Notes: generated by a model from the sequence alone, not told the origin. A DNA stretch of 64,000 nt from JBPOFY01 sp051252415 (GCA_051252415.1 JBPOGA010000001.1:62001-126000); one strand, 5' to 3'. Positions 25,095 through 34,256 are shown, counted from the first letter of the stretch. Numbers and translations are program-made.

Positions 25095-25616
25095 TTACTC
25101 CCCCACTGCGGTCACGCGGGTGCGGAGGGTTTGGATGGCGGTGTGCAATAGAAAGCCGACATTCGTGACGGTTAGCTCGGTCACGGCGGCAATTTCCTTG
25201 TAGCTCATTCCGTTTTGGAATTTGAGGCGCACAACTTCTTGTTGATTTTCTGGTAACGACTGTATCATCTGCAAAATACGCACATGTGTGTCGTGTTGCT
25301 CGGCCTGCAGCTGCGGGCTCGGTGTATCGACCGGTGTTTGATCGGCAAGGGCATCGTTCATCGGTTGCATACGCCCTCCTTTCCGGTAGATATCGAGCGC
25401 ACGATTGCGGCAGACTTTAAACAGCCATGCTCGCTCGTGGCCTTCAACAGTAGCGCGAGGTTCTTTCCAGAGGCGCAGGAAGACATCCTGCACAACATCC
25501 TTGGCACTGTCATCATCGTGCAGGATGGACGCGGCATACCTCGTGAGGTCGGCCGCATGGGTGTCCACAAGGGAGCGCACCCATATAGTTTGGGAATTCC
25601 GTAGTTCATTTTTCAT
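25095..25616 (-). CDS. ECF-family RNA polymerase sigma factor
   Basis: The 173-residue product has the two-domain layout of ECF sigma factors: region 2 at about residues 20-85 ('YAASILHDDDSAKDVVQDVF', 'AWLFKVCRNRALDIYRKG') and region 4 at about 115-165 ('LPENQQEVVRLKFQNGMSYK' and the following helix-turn-helix). There is no extra domain. The vWA/anti-sigma gene follows 23 bp downstream, and the pairing of an ECF sigma with a membrane protein that begins with an anti-sigma domain is a recurrent one. The likely targets cannot be read from the window. Confidence 0.93.
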   Translation of the reverse strand: MKNELRNSQTIWVRSLVDTHAADLTRYAASILHDDDSAKDVVQDVFLRLWKEPRATVEGHERAWLFKVCRNRALDIYRKGGRMQPMNDALADQTPVDTPSPQLQAEQHDTHVRILQMIQSLPENQQEVVRLKFQNGMSYKEIAAVTELTVTNVGFLLHTAIQTLRTRVTAVGE

Positions 25617-25670
25617 TGTGATCTTAATTGGTCAGTCGGCAGCGCTACCGAGTGTATTCACAGGAACTAC

Positions 25671-25712
25671 GGATGAGCTTACACTTTTATTAGAAAAAGT
25701 TTAAGCTCATCC
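25671..25712. repeat. Hairpin-forming inverted repeat upstream of the sigma gene
   Basis: GGATGAGCTTA (25671-25681) pairs with TAAGCTCATCC (25702-25712), and the inner part (CACTTTT/AAAAAGT) extends the stem with one mismatch around an ATTAG loop. It lies between the stop of the acyl-activating enzyme gene and the start of the sigma gene, both minus strand. It has no T-run on the downstream side, so it is not a typical terminator, but it could end transcription of the gene before it or serve as a control site for the sigma operon. Confidence 0.6.
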
Positions 25713-25716
25713 GAAC

Positions 25717-25848
25717 GTTGAACATCGAACGTCCAACTTTGAACGTCGATTAAGGGAAAAGATGGTTGGAACGTGGCGAGCAAGCTCGCACGCCTTGTTT
25801 TATGATTAATATTCAAAATTGGACGTTCAGCGTTGGACGTTCAAAGTT
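25717..25848. repeat. Iterated GAACGT/ACGTTC words and an inverted repeat
   Basis: The words GAACGT and their complements recur at 25713-25747 and again, inverted, at 25821-25848. AACTTTGAACGTC (25735-25747) is the exact inverse of 25836-25848. The two blocks bracket a hairpin (GCGAGCAAGCTCGC at about 25775-25788). A related stretch with GATGTTCGACGTTCAATG is at 29432-29449. These look like members of an extragenic repeat family, placed next to gene ends. Confidence 0.65.
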
Positions 25849-25849
25849 C

Positions 25850-27499
25850 CTACTCCTCCAAGGCCAAGAGCTGGATCGCTTTCAAATCGAGCTTTCCAGT
25901 CACTAAAGTGGGAATCATCTCAATGATCTTTATTTCCTTAGGAATCCAAAGATTTGGCAACCCAGCTTCGGTGAGACGCTCGCGCACGTCTTTCAATTCG
26001 ATCTCGAGTTCTTCGGCCACGATCAACACGAGTGCTTCGCCTTTGGCTGGGTCTGGACGTCCAGCAATGGCCAGCAGGGGCAGTTCGGAGTCTAAGAGGC
26101 CATAAGCTTCAAACAGGGCTTGCTCGACCGTGCCATGCGGCACCATTTCGCCACCGATTTTCGAGAAGCGTGAAAGACGGCCTTCAATATAAAGAAAACC
26201 ATCGTCATCAAAGCGTGCAAGGTCGCCAGTGATGAACCACTCGCCCTCTTTCACTTCTTCGGTGCGCTGGATATCGTCGAGATAGCATGAGAAGATGTTC
26301 GGGCCTTTTAAAAGCAGCAGACCAACTGAATCGATTGACAACTCTTCGCGTGTGTCAGGATGTAAGAGTTTGGCGCAATGTCCGGGCATCAAACGACCCA
26401 CTGAGCCGCGACGGTTGCCTTCTGTGGACTCTCCGGGATATTTGCCACCACGTGGCGCATGGGGTAAATTCACGCTCACGACGGGTGCAGTCTCGGTGAG
26501 GCCGTAGCCTTCTAGATAAGTGCTCCCAAAAGTTGCCTCCCAGAGGTCCGCAAAGCCGTTGGGCGTTTTCTCGGCACCTGCGATAATATACTTAAGCGAC
26601 TTCAATTGCTCGGGTTTCACCCGTTTCAAGTAAGGCTTAAAAAAGGTCGGCGTGCCTAGAAGAATCGAGGCGGATTCTGCTTCGATCGCTTCGGCCGTTT
26701 TCTTAATTTCCAATGGCGAGGGCAAGGTCACGACGCCACAGCCACGAAGCAGCGGATACCATAAAGCGACAGTGAATCCAAAGCTGTGGAAGATTGGGAG
26801 GTTGGCTATGAGTTTCTCATCATAGGGAAGTAGCCCTGAGGCATCGATCTGTGCGCAGTTGCCCAAAATATTACGATGTGAAAGCACGACCCCCTTCGGC
26901 TCGCCGGAACTACCACTGGTAAACAATAAGGCAGCCTCTTTCCGATCCCCAACTGTCGGCACTTTCAAAAGCTTGGCCAGCAGCTTGGCTGGTAAGACAT
27001 ACATTGCAGCAAGCAGACCCACTGCCTTTACACGTGGCAACGATTTGAGTTCATCGACGATATCAATGACACCCTCCTCAGGCCACGGGAATGCGGGCAT
27101 CTTTTGCTGCACCTGCTTTGCAGACAGCAGACAATCGATGTCAGCCTTGCGCATACAAGCTTCGGCGCTGCTGTGCCCGAGTGTGAAATTCAAGTTCACG
27201 GGCACTTTATCTGCTAAAACCACTGCGAGATTCGCGATGTAACCACCGAGGCCCGGTGGGAAAATAATGCCGACGCGCGGTTTATCCGTCCACGTCTTGA
27301 TACGCTTCGATAGCAACCACGCTGCGGCGAGTAAGAAACCCGACTTCATCTCACGACGTTGCATCGTGCGGTCGACGATCAACACATGCCCAGGACGGCG
27401 CGCTAGAGCAATAAAGCTCTGATAGGCTAAATGACTTTTTAACTCAGATTGATTCTGAAATTCAGCTTCGTTGATATCTAAGATTTTCGGGGCAGTCAT
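25850..27499 (-). CDS. AMP-forming acyl-CoA/acyl-ACP synthetase
   Basis: The 549-residue product is an ANL-superfamily acyl-activating enzyme. The ATP-binding loop T-S-G-S-S-G-E-P-K-G is at about residues 193-202, the 'GYGLTETAPV' motif near 333 binds the adenylate, and the 'TGDLARFDDDGFLYIEGRLS' hinge is near 416. It lacks an attached acyltransferase domain. The closest type I can name is the synthetase half of Aas-like enzymes, which load fatty acids for phospholipid remodelling. The gene starts only 2 bp after the preceding unknown gene, so the two are co-transcribed. Substrate chain length is not predictable. Confidence 0.88.
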   Translation of the reverse strand: MTAPKILDINEAEFQNQSELKSHLAYQSFIALARRPGHVLIVDRTMQRREMKSGFLLAAAWLLSKRIKTWTDKPRVGIIFPPGLGGYIANLAVVLADKVPVNLNFTLGHSSAEACMRKADIDCLLSAKQVQQKMPAFPWPEEGVIDIVDELKSLPRVKAVGLLAAMYVLPAKLLAKLLKVPTVGDRKEAALLFTSGSSGEPKGVVLSHRNILGNCAQIDASGLLPYDEKLIANLPIFHSFGFTVALWYPLLRGCGVVTLPSPLEIKKTAEAIEAESASILLGTPTFFKPYLKRVKPEQLKSLKYIIAGAEKTPNGFADLWEATFGSTYLEGYGLTETAPVVSVNLPHAPRGGKYPGESTEGNRRGSVGRLMPGHCAKLLHPDTREELSIDSVGLLLLKGPNIFSCYLDDIQRTEEVKEGEWFITGDLARFDDDGFLYIEGRLSRFSKIGGEMVPHGTVEQALFEAYGLLDSELPLLAIAGRPDPAKGEALVLIVAEELEIELKDVRERLTEAGLPNLWIPKEIKIIEMIPTLVTGKLDLKAIQLLALEE

Positions 27500-27501
27500 G
27501 A

Positions 27502-28281
27502 CTACCGCACAAAATAGGAGCTCGGGCTCGTACTCAACTTATGTTTAAAGTCCTCATCATACATATCGCCCGCTTTGCACTCCATCATCGCTTTCATATC
27601 GTTCAGATACTTCGACTTAGATGAACGAGTGTGGGTAATCACACCTTTAGAATTCTTCACGACAACAACATAGCCTTCGTATTCATAACCATAGGCATAG
27701 CTGTCGCTGTAAATACTATCATATTCATACAGTCTGAGACGAAATGGATCACTTTCTAAAACAGTATCTCCTCGGTCGGCGAAATCTGACTTAATCGTGG
27801 AGGCTGAAACAATGAGCTTTTGATCTTCATAGCGTAAATCTTTAGCAATAACCACCACACGAACCGTGTTATCTTTAAAAGCAGTTAATTCATCGTTTCG
27901 AATCAAAATCTCGGGAAAGTATGACTTGGTTTTGTCATCTGCATAATAATAGTCGTAATTCTTCTTCGACTTACGATTCATTGTAGCGCTGATCTCGATG
28001 CGCGACTCAGGTTGCAAGAGCTCTTTAGCGCTTTGGACGCCTTTCCACCAATCTCTGATACGCGTACGATCTTTGCTGCTAAAAGCCGAAAGATCCGCAT
28101 CGATACGACTTCCATTTCGCAATTTCATGGTAATTTCGTTACCCGCCTTATTCAGCTCAATCAATTCTGCTTCAATACTTTGCCCTGCATCATTAGTGAA
28201 GGTCTCAAACTCCGCTTGAGAGACTACAGGTAATAGGCTCAGGACACAGACCAGAAACGATTGAAACATGAATTTATTCAT
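27502..28281 (-). CDS. Secreted SHD1-like domain protein, 259 aa
   Basis: The N-terminal 24 residues are a signal peptide (MNKFMFQSFLVCVLSLLPVV). Residues about 25-75 ('FTNDAGQSIEAELIELNKAG' ... 'IRDWW') match the SHD1-type domain, a small beta fold widespread in secreted planctomycete and verrucomicrobial proteins. The remaining 180 residues are beta-rich, with many Tyr residues ('KSKKNYDYYYADDKTKSYFP', then 'YEYDSIYSDSYAYGYEYEGY'), and are of unknown function. It starts 40 bp after the obg gene and its stop is 2 bp before the acyl-activating enzyme gene. No catalytic motif is seen. Confidence 0.7.
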   Translation of the reverse strand: MNKFMFQSFLVCVLSLLPVVSQAEFETFTNDAGQSIEAELIELNKAGNEITMKLRNGSRIDADLSAFSSKDRTRIRDWWKGVQSAKELLQPESRIEISATMNRKSKKNYDYYYADDKTKSYFPEILIRNDELTAFKDNTVRVVVIAKDLRYEDQKLIVSASTIKSDFADRGDTVLESDPFRLRLYEYDSIYSDSYAYGYEYEGYVVVVKNSKGVITHTRSSKSKYLNDMKAMMECKAGDMYDEDFKHKLSTSPSSYFVR

Positions 28282-28321
28282 AAGATACGGATAACAAAGA
28301 AACTACATAACTCAAGTGAAA

Positions 28322-29353
28322 TTAGGATTCCTCCTGATCTTCAAGCTCGGCTTCCAATTTACGAACTTCTAAGACCTCCTTGAGCAAGGCTTGTTTCAAT
28401 TCTTCGAAACCTTCGTCCGAGACGCAAGATATGGGAAAGATCTCCTCTTTCACTTTCTTTTGTAATGCTTTGAAGTTTTCTGCGGCATTCGGCTCATCCA
28501 TCTTATTGGCAGCAACAAGCACTGGCTTGCGTATAAGACCGGGCATGTAGAGCTTCAACTCATTGATAAGAACACGGTAATCAGCAATCGGCTCGCGACC
28601 ATCGGTGCCTTCCATATCAAGCATAATCAAAAGCACTTTGCAGCGTTCGACATGCTTCAGGAAGCGGTGACCTAGGCCACGGTTTTCACTCGCACCTTCG
28701 ATGAGACCCGGAATATCTGCGACAGTAATCCGCTCGTACTGCTCTGGATACTCCAGAACACCGACAGTTGGAAACATTGTTGTGAAAGGATATGCGCCCG
28801 TTTTCGGATGTGCATTGGTGATCATGTTCAGCAGTGTCGATTTTCCAGCATTTGGGTAACCGATCAAGCCGACATCAGCAATGGTTTTGATAACCAAGCG
28901 AAAATCACCAGCATCACCAGGCTTACCAGGTGTGAACTGACGTGGTGCCTGATTCGTTGAGGACTTGAAAACAATGTTCCCTTTGCCGCCATCGCCACCT
29001 TCGAGAATCAAAACACGGTCCCCATGATTAAGTACTTCAGCAATGGGATCGCCACTCTCTTGGTCGACCAAAATCGTGCCAACTGGAATCTTAAGAACAA
29101 TATCATCGCCATTGGCGCCATGTTGATCCGCGCCGCGGCCCGGCTCGCCATTCTTGGCTTTCCAGCCTGGCTTGAAGTGAAAACGCGTCAAATCTGCCAC
29201 GTTCGTATCACCTTCTATATAGACATTACCTCCACGTCCCCCATTGCCACCATCTGGGCCACCCTTGGGTTCGTATTTCGCGCGGCGAAAGCTGAAACAG
29301 CCGTCACCTCCATTGCCAGCCTTAAAGTTGACCTTTACCTCGTCATAAAACAT
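28322..29353 (-). CDS. obgE: Obg/CgtA GTPase, ribosome assembly
   Basis: The 343-residue product has the glycine-rich Obg domain (residues 1-158; 'GGPDGGNGGRGGNVYIEGDT') and a G domain with P-loop GYPNAGKST at 165-173, the switch region 'AYPFTTMFPTVGVL', D-I-P-G-L-I-E-G-A and NKMD. It lacks a long C-terminal extension beyond the G domain. Obg binds the 50S subunit during late assembly and is nearly universal in bacteria. The gene is divergent from a Ppx/GppA phosphatase gene, which is interesting because Obg and exopolyphosphatases both bear on (p)ppGpp metabolism in other bacteria; no more than that can be claimed. Confidence 0.97.
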   Translation of the reverse strand: MFYDEVKVNFKAGNGGDGCFSFRRAKYEPKGGPDGGNGGRGGNVYIEGDTNVADLTRFHFKPGWKAKNGEPGRGADQHGANGDDIVLKIPVGTILVDQESGDPIAEVLNHGDRVLILEGGDGGKGNIVFKSSTNQAPRQFTPGKPGDAGDFRLVIKTIADVGLIGYPNAGKSTLLNMITNAHPKTGAYPFTTMFPTVGVLEYPEQYERITVADIPGLIEGASENRGLGHRFLKHVERCKVLLIMLDMEGTDGREPIADYRVLINELKLYMPGLIRKPVLVAANKMDEPNAAENFKALQKKVKEEIFPISCVSDEGFEELKQALLKEVLEVRKLEAELEDQEES

Positions 29354-29471
29354 GCCTCGTTCTCTTCCCTTGCCCCACGTATTGCAACTTCAAAGACTGC
29401 GAACCTGTGGATAAGACGATTTCAGGGATTCGATGTTCGACGTTCAATGGCGGATGTTCAATGCTCACAGC

Positions 29472-30413
29472 ATGTCTTCCTCAGAAATCGTAGCCGCTAT
29501 CGATGTCGGCAGTAACTCGATCAAAGTCCTCGTGGCCCGCAAGGGCGACGGCAAGAATGCCATCGAAGTCGTTTTCACCTACACCATCGAAACACGTATC
29601 AGCGCAGGCATCAGTCAAGGCTCACCGAGCCTCACAGACGATGCCATTAAAGCTGGCACCGCGGCGATCGCTGAACTAACTCGTTTAGCCCGCGAATTCA
29701 ATCCGCGGGAGATACGAATTGTCGCAACCAGTGCCGTCCGAGATGCGCAAAACGGTGCGGAATTCACACAAGCGGTGAAAGACGCCACAGGACTGCAAAT
29801 CCAAATACTAAGTGGCACTGAAGAAGCGACACTGATCGGCAAAGGGCTTTCTTGTGACCCGAAGATTCAGAACACCGAGAAATTCATTCAAATGGATATC
29901 GGCGGGGGTAGTCTCGAACTGATTCGCTTTGACCATGGATCTATCCAGACAGCACTCTCATTAAAACTTGGCGCAGTGCGCCTAACCGAGCGATTCATCA
30001 AAGACCGCGAAGCAGCGATGGATGATGCAAGTGCTGCTTCGATTCGTGAACATGTCGAACAAGAACTGATCAAGAGCGGCTTTCCATTTGAACCAACGGT
30101 TGATCCGCTTATTGCAACAGGCGGTGCCTTTACCGTGACGCGTGCTGTGCTAGCTGCCGAGTCAGGCACTACGATTGACCATTTTAAAGCAACGCTTAGC
30201 AAAGCCGAGATCTGCGCACTGAAAACAAAGCTATGCGCCCTACCACTCCATGAACGGATGTCAGTGCCCCACTTACCTGCGGCACGCGCAGATATCATTA
30301 CGACAGCACTGCTTACAATCGAGACAGTGCTAAAAGTCGCCGGTCGCGATCAGCTCACCCACTCCTTTTACAATCTACGCTACGGATTGGTGGCGGAGAT
30401 GTTGGGTCTATAA
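29472..30413 (+). CDS. Ppx/GppA-family phosphatase
   Basis: The start is taken at the ATG at 29472, giving 313 residues from MSSSEIVAAIDVGSNSIKVL. An in-frame ATG 39 bp upstream lies in repeat-like sequence (GATGTTCGACGTTCAATG at 29432-29449) and would add unrelated residues. The phosphate-binding motif 'AAIDVGSNSIK' and the second 'DIGGGSLEL' (about residue 140) define the sugar-kinase/actin-like fold of exopolyphosphatase and pppGpp phosphatase. It has only the core domain, shorter than E. coli Ppx. Whether polyphosphate or pppGpp is the substrate cannot be told. Confidence 0.9.
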   Translation: MSSSEIVAAIDVGSNSIKVLVARKGDGKNAIEVVFTYTIETRISAGISQGSPSLTDDAIKAGTAAIAELTRLAREFNPREIRIVATSAVRDAQNGAEFTQAVKDATGLQIQILSGTEEATLIGKGLSCDPKIQNTEKFIQMDIGGGSLELIRFDHGSIQTALSLKLGAVRLTERFIKDREAAMDDASAASIREHVEQELIKSGFPFEPTVDPLIATGGAFTVTRAVLAAESGTTIDHFKATLSKAEICALKTKLCALPLHERMSVPHLPAARADIITTALLTIETVLKVAGRDQLTHSFYNLRYGLVAEMLGL

Positions 30414-30483
30414 TTACCGTCGAGATGACCCGACTACGAACCTTACTGCTACACAAAAACACGCAGCAAAGAAGATTAAGCGA

Positions 30484-30560
30484 AGTCGGGTTGACTTTAG
30501 TCGCCCGACAGAATTGCCATCTAGCAGGAGAAATGTCGGGCGATTAAAGTCAACCCGACT
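30484..30560. repeat. 27-bp inverted repeat between convergent genes
   Basis: Arms at 30484-30510 and 30534-30560 are inverted copies with one mismatch, separated by a 23-bp loop. They lie between the end of the phosphatase gene (30413) and the end of hisD (30584), where a bidirectional terminator or REP-like element would be expected. A relative of the right arm is at 15892-15922, also beside a gene end. There is no T-run after either arm. Confidence 0.85.
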
Positions 30561-30583
30561 ACTGAAAAATAGCGTGCGACTAC

Positions 30584-31879
30584 TTACAATCGGATCGTTA
30601 ACGAGCGACCGTGTGCATCCAGCTTTTCCAAGCGTGCGAAGGTCTCAACAACTGGCGCTGCGTTGGCTAAACTTTTCGCGTTGTAGCGTAGGATACTCGA
30701 ACGACGTAGAAAGTCTGTCGCTTGTAGGCCACTGAAGAATCGGCCCGCTCTTCCAGTTGGTAAAGTATGGCTTGGTCCCGCGGTGAAATCCCCTACGACG
30801 GTCGGCGTCATATAGCCCTGCAGAATCGCACCTGCGGTGGTGATTTGCTTGGTTAATGCATCAATTGACTTATCGGCGACCTGAAGCTCGAGATGCTCGG
30901 GTGCGATGTAGTTTGCCACTTCGGCAGTTTGAGAAAGATTTTTACAAACCACCGCGAGGAAGCGGTCTTTCAATACTTTAGCGCATTTCTCAGAGTGGCT
31001 ACATTCAGGCAATTGCTTTTCGATAGCTTTCTCAATTTTGCAGATCAGCGCCTTGCTCGTGCTTGCGAGGTAAATGATCTCTTTACCACTACCATGCTCA
31101 GCTTGAGCTAAAAGGTCGGCCGCGACGTGACTCGGGTTTGCGCCCGAATCGGTAATCACCATCACTTCACTTGGCCCTGGCAATAAATCGATGCCAACAG
31201 TGCCGAGCACTTGGCGCTTAGCTTCCATCACGAAAGCATTCCCTGGACCAAAAATCTTGTCTACAGCGGGCACGGCATTCGTGCCATACGCCATCGCGCC
31301 AACAGCTTGCACGCCGCCAACTTTGTATACTTCTTCGATACCGCACAATGAGAGTGCTGCCATCATACCAGAAGCGATAGAACCATCTGCTGCGGGTGGT
31401 GTACAAACTGCAATCTGTGGGCACTTTACAAGTTTCGCGAGCACCGCAGTCATGACGACTGTGGAAACGAGAGGCACATTGCCACCAGGGATGTAGAGTC
31501 CGACACGATTGATCGGATAAAAGCGTTCTCCGACGATACCACCTTGTCCATTCTTCGCCTTCCAGTCCTTTGGTAGCGTCTTCTTATGAAAGTCTTTAAC
31601 GAGGGCAATGGATTCGCGAATCGCTTTGCGGTCAGCAGGGCTCAGGCTTTTTTCAGCAAGCTTGAGCTCAGCAGTATCCACACGCATACCATTAGCACTG
31701 AGCTTAGCGCCGTCAAATTTCTCGGTATATTCGAGCACGGCTTTATCACCACGTTTTTGAACATCAGCTAATACGCTGGTGACAACTGAAGTGACATCTC
31801 CAGACAGAATGGTATTATCACAAAACGTGCGAAGTGCGTTTTGAAATTTCGACGAATCGGAATACTCGAGAGTTTGCAT
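30584..31879 (-). CDS. hisD: Histidinol dehydrogenase
   Basis: The 431-residue product has the normal length for HisD, which makes histidine from histidinol in two NAD-dependent oxidation steps. Visible family blocks are 'FYPINRVGLYIPGGNVPLVS', 'KVGGVQAVGAMAYGT', 'IFGPGNAFVMEAKRQVLG' and 'GIDLLPGPSEVMVITD', and the zinc/active-site region near 'LAQAEHG'. No other his gene is in the window, so the pathway genes are scattered here. It is the last gene of a minus-strand series that begins at smc and passes guaA and a LolA-like gene, with gaps of about 50 bp, which may or may not be one transcript. Confidence 0.97.
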   Translation of the reverse strand: MQTLEYSDSSKFQNALRTFCDNTILSGDVTSVVTSVLADVQKRGDKAVLEYTEKFDGAKLSANGMRVDTAELKLAEKSLSPADRKAIRESIALVKDFHKKTLPKDWKAKNGQGGIVGERFYPINRVGLYIPGGNVPLVSTVVMTAVLAKLVKCPQIAVCTPPAADGSIASGMMAALSLCGIEEVYKVGGVQAVGAMAYGTNAVPAVDKIFGPGNAFVMEAKRQVLGTVGIDLLPGPSEVMVITDSGANPSHVAADLLAQAEHGSGKEIIYLASTSKALICKIEKAIEKQLPECSHSEKCAKVLKDRFLAVVCKNLSQTAEVANYIAPEHLELQVADKSIDALTKQITTAGAILQGYMTPTVVGDFTAGPSHTLPTGRAGRFFSGLQATDFLRRSSILRYNAKSLANAAPVVETFARLEKLDAHGRSLTIRL

Positions 31880-31926
31880 AGCGTGGAAAGAGAACAGGTC
31901 AGCCGCTCGGCTGCAAGTCAGTGAAG

Positions 31927-32655
31927 CTACTTTTTGCTTTGGCCTTTAGGAATATCAAAAATACCCTCTTTGAGTGGCTTATTGACTAGGATCGAGCTCA
32001 AATGCACCGTGTGGAGTTTTTTGCCCGACTCATAGTATTCAATGGCCTCGGGGAATCGAATTCCGCCAATACGTTGCGCGCCAACTCCGACACTCTCCAA
32101 TTTATTTTCAGTAACAGTCGAGACGAGTTTGTCGTCATTGACCGAGAAAAAACGCGTAGTAGTCAGCCCATCTGGATAGGCATAGATCAATTTATGGCAA
32201 CGTATACCAAGTCGTTGAGAGATACCATCGTAGGACACCTGCTCACCATTTTTGAAATCTGGACGATAGAAGCTAAAGAATTGGCGTGTGCTGTGAATCA
32301 CACGCTTCAACTCCTCAGGTTTCTGTTTACGCATTTGAGAGGTTCCGTCAGAGAGGTTTGATCGTATCAAGCAACCTCTATCTCCATCCAAAATATGTGT
32401 CTCGACGATATCATCGATACGAATTTCCATGCGTTGAGAAGATGGCTTACGAGCAATGATCACCACGGTAGCTGCTGGCACTTTTGCATTCGCAGGCTCT
32501 AAGTGGCCAGTAATCTGTAAGGTCACCATATTGTCCAAAGCATCATCAGTGCCGGTAGTTGCACGGGCACGGTTGATCACATCGGTGACATCCATTGTCT
32601 GCGCCATCAATGGTGCAGCAATTGCGAGTAAACAAAGCGAAGATAATAATTTCAT
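31927..32655 (-). CDS. Secreted LolA-like protein, 242 aa
   Basis: A signal peptide (MKLLSSLCLLAIAAPLMAQT, cleavage at A-Q) is followed by a beta-rich protein of the outer-membrane lipoprotein-sorting type: an N-terminal helix ('VTDVINRARATTGTDDALDN'), then alternating strands ('VVIIARKPSSQRMEIRIDDI', 'YDGISQRLGIRCHKLIYAYP', 'RFPEAIEYYESGKKLHTVHL'). Such proteins bind a lipid or lipoprotein acyl chain in a half barrel. The similarity is by pattern and I would not fix a function. It lies 53 bp after guaA and 47 bp before hisD. Confidence 0.68.
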   Translation of the reverse strand: MKLLSSLCLLAIAAPLMAQTMDVTDVINRARATTGTDDALDNMVTLQITGHLEPANAKVPAATVVIIARKPSSQRMEIRIDDIVETHILDGDRGCLIRSNLSDGTSQMRKQKPEELKRVIHSTRQFFSFYRPDFKNGEQVSYDGISQRLGIRCHKLIYAYPDGLTTTRFFSVNDDKLVSTVTENKLESVGVGAQRIGGIRFPEAIEYYESGKKLHTVHLSSILVNKPLKEGIFDIPKGQSKK

Positions 32656-32708
32656 ACTAATAATTTAGACAGCCCTTTAAACAATCGGTTCACCACTGTG
32701 TTCCGAAA

Positions 32709-34256
32709 CTACTCCCATTCAATAGTGCTCGGTGGCTTTGAGCTAATATCAAGCACGACACGGTTACAGCCTGACACTTCGTTAATGATACGGCTAGAAA
32801 CCTTGCGAAGCACTTCGTAAGGCACGCGCGCCCAGTCAGCAGTCATCGCATCGAGACTTTCAACAATACGCAGGGCTACCACGTTTTCGTAGGTGCGCTC
32901 GTCACCCATTACGCCAACCGTTTTAACCGGAAGAAAGACACAGAAAGATTGCCATACTTTATAGTAAAGATCCGCAGCCATCATTTCTTCTTGAAGAATC
33001 GCATCCGCCTTACGAAGCACGACTAGGTCTTCTTCTTTGATCGGGCCCATCACACGAACGCCGAGTCCAGGACCTGGAAATGGCTGACGCCAGACCACTT
33101 CTTTCGGCAATCCGAGTTGTGTGCCGAGTTCGCGCACTTCGTCCTTAAACAATTCACGCAGTGGCTCAAGCAGCTTAAGGTTCATCTTCTCCGGCAAGCC
33201 ACCAACGTTGTGGTGACTCTTAATCAACGCAGCAGGATTACCATCAATCGCAACGGATTCAATCACATCGGGATACAGTGTGCCTTGCGCGAGGAACGTG
33301 TAGTTTCCGTGCTCTTTGAGCTCTGTCACGGACTCGTCGAAGACTTCAACAAATGAGTTGCCAATAATCTTTCGCTTAGTTTCTGGATCAGAAACACCAG
33401 CCAGTCGGTCTAAGAAAAATTTCGCTTTATCAGCGACACGCACATCGAGATCAAAGTGGTCACCGTAAAGCTTCTCCACTTGCTCGCGTTCGTGAAGGCG
33501 AAGCAGTCCATTATCAACAAACACGCATGTGAGTTGCTTGCCAATCGCCTTATGAATCAGAGCTGCAGCAACCGAGGAATCCACCCCGCCAGAAAGGCCT
33601 AAAATGACACGTTCATCGCCGACCATGTCTTTAATCTTCTGCACACTCTCTTCGATGTAATTCGCCATCGACCAGTCAGAGTCACAGCCACAGATCTTAA
33701 AGAGGAAATTTGCAATTACCTCGGTGCCCATTTCGGAGTGCGCCACTTCGGGGTGGAACTGCATACCATAAAAATCACGTTTCGCATCTTGAATGGTCGC
33801 ATAAGGCGAATTTTCCGTCGAAGCGACTGCTTCGAAACCTTCTGGAAGTGCTTCCAAACGATCTCCGTGAGAATTCCAGACACGGAGTGTTTCTGGCAGC
33901 CCTTCAAAAAGTTTACCTTTGATACCAATTGTCAAAGTGCCGTGGCCGAACTCACGCTCTTCACTCTTAGCTACCTTACCACCAAGCATGTGCGCCATTA
34001 ATTGCTCTCCATAGCAAATACCTAATACCGGGAGCCCCATTTCAAAAACAGCGGCATCTGGACGAGGCGAACCTTCGATCAAGACTGAAGAAGGACCACC
34101 AGAAAGTATAACTCCTTGCACGCCAGCTTCTTTGAGCACACTGGCCTGTGTGTTGTATGGATAAATACGTGAGAGGACATTTGCTTCACGAATACGACGG
34201 GCAATGACCTGTGTGTATTGTGAACCGAAATCGAGAACTGCGATGTGAGCTGGCAT
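32709..34256 (-). CDS. guaA: GMP synthase (glutamine-hydrolysing)
   Basis: The 515-residue product has the glutamine amidotransferase domain with the catalytic Cys81 in 'GICYGEQ' and the His/Glu pair in 'MQFHPEVAHSEMG'. The ATP-pyrophosphatase domain has its PP-loop in 'LSGGVDSSVAA' (about residues 219-229), and the C-terminal dimerisation part ends in 'KPPSTIEWE', as in the family. It converts XMP to GMP. It sits 49 bp after a zinc-ribbon micro-protein gene. No guaB is in the window. Confidence 0.98.
   Translation of the reverse strand: MPAHIAVLDFGSQYTQVIARRIREANVLSRIYPYNTQASVLKEAGVQGVILSGGPSSVLIEGSPRPDAAVFEMGLPVLGICYGEQLMAHMLGGKVAKSEEREFGHGTLTIGIKGKLFEGLPETLRVWNSHGDRLEALPEGFEAVASTENSPYATIQDAKRDFYGMQFHPEVAHSEMGTEVIANFLFKICGCDSDWSMANYIEESVQKIKDMVGDERVILGLSGGVDSSVAAALIHKAIGKQLTCVFVDNGLLRLHEREQVEKLYGDHFDLDVRVADKAKFFLDRLAGVSDPETKRKIIGNSFVEVFDESVTELKEHGNYTFLAQGTLYPDVIESVAIDGNPAALIKSHHNVGGLPEKMNLKLLEPLRELFKDEVRELGTQLGLPKEVVWRQPFPGPGLGVRVMGPIKEEDLVVLRKADAILQEEMMAADLYYKVWQSFCVFLPVKTVGVMGDERTYENVVALRIVESLDAMTADWARVPYEVLRKVSSRIINEVSGCNRVVLDISSKPPSTIEWE

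Noticed and set aside
25671..25712. Intrinsic terminator of the acyl-activating enzyme gene
   Set aside because: The stem is good but no T-run follows on the minus strand, so it is reported only as a hairpin.
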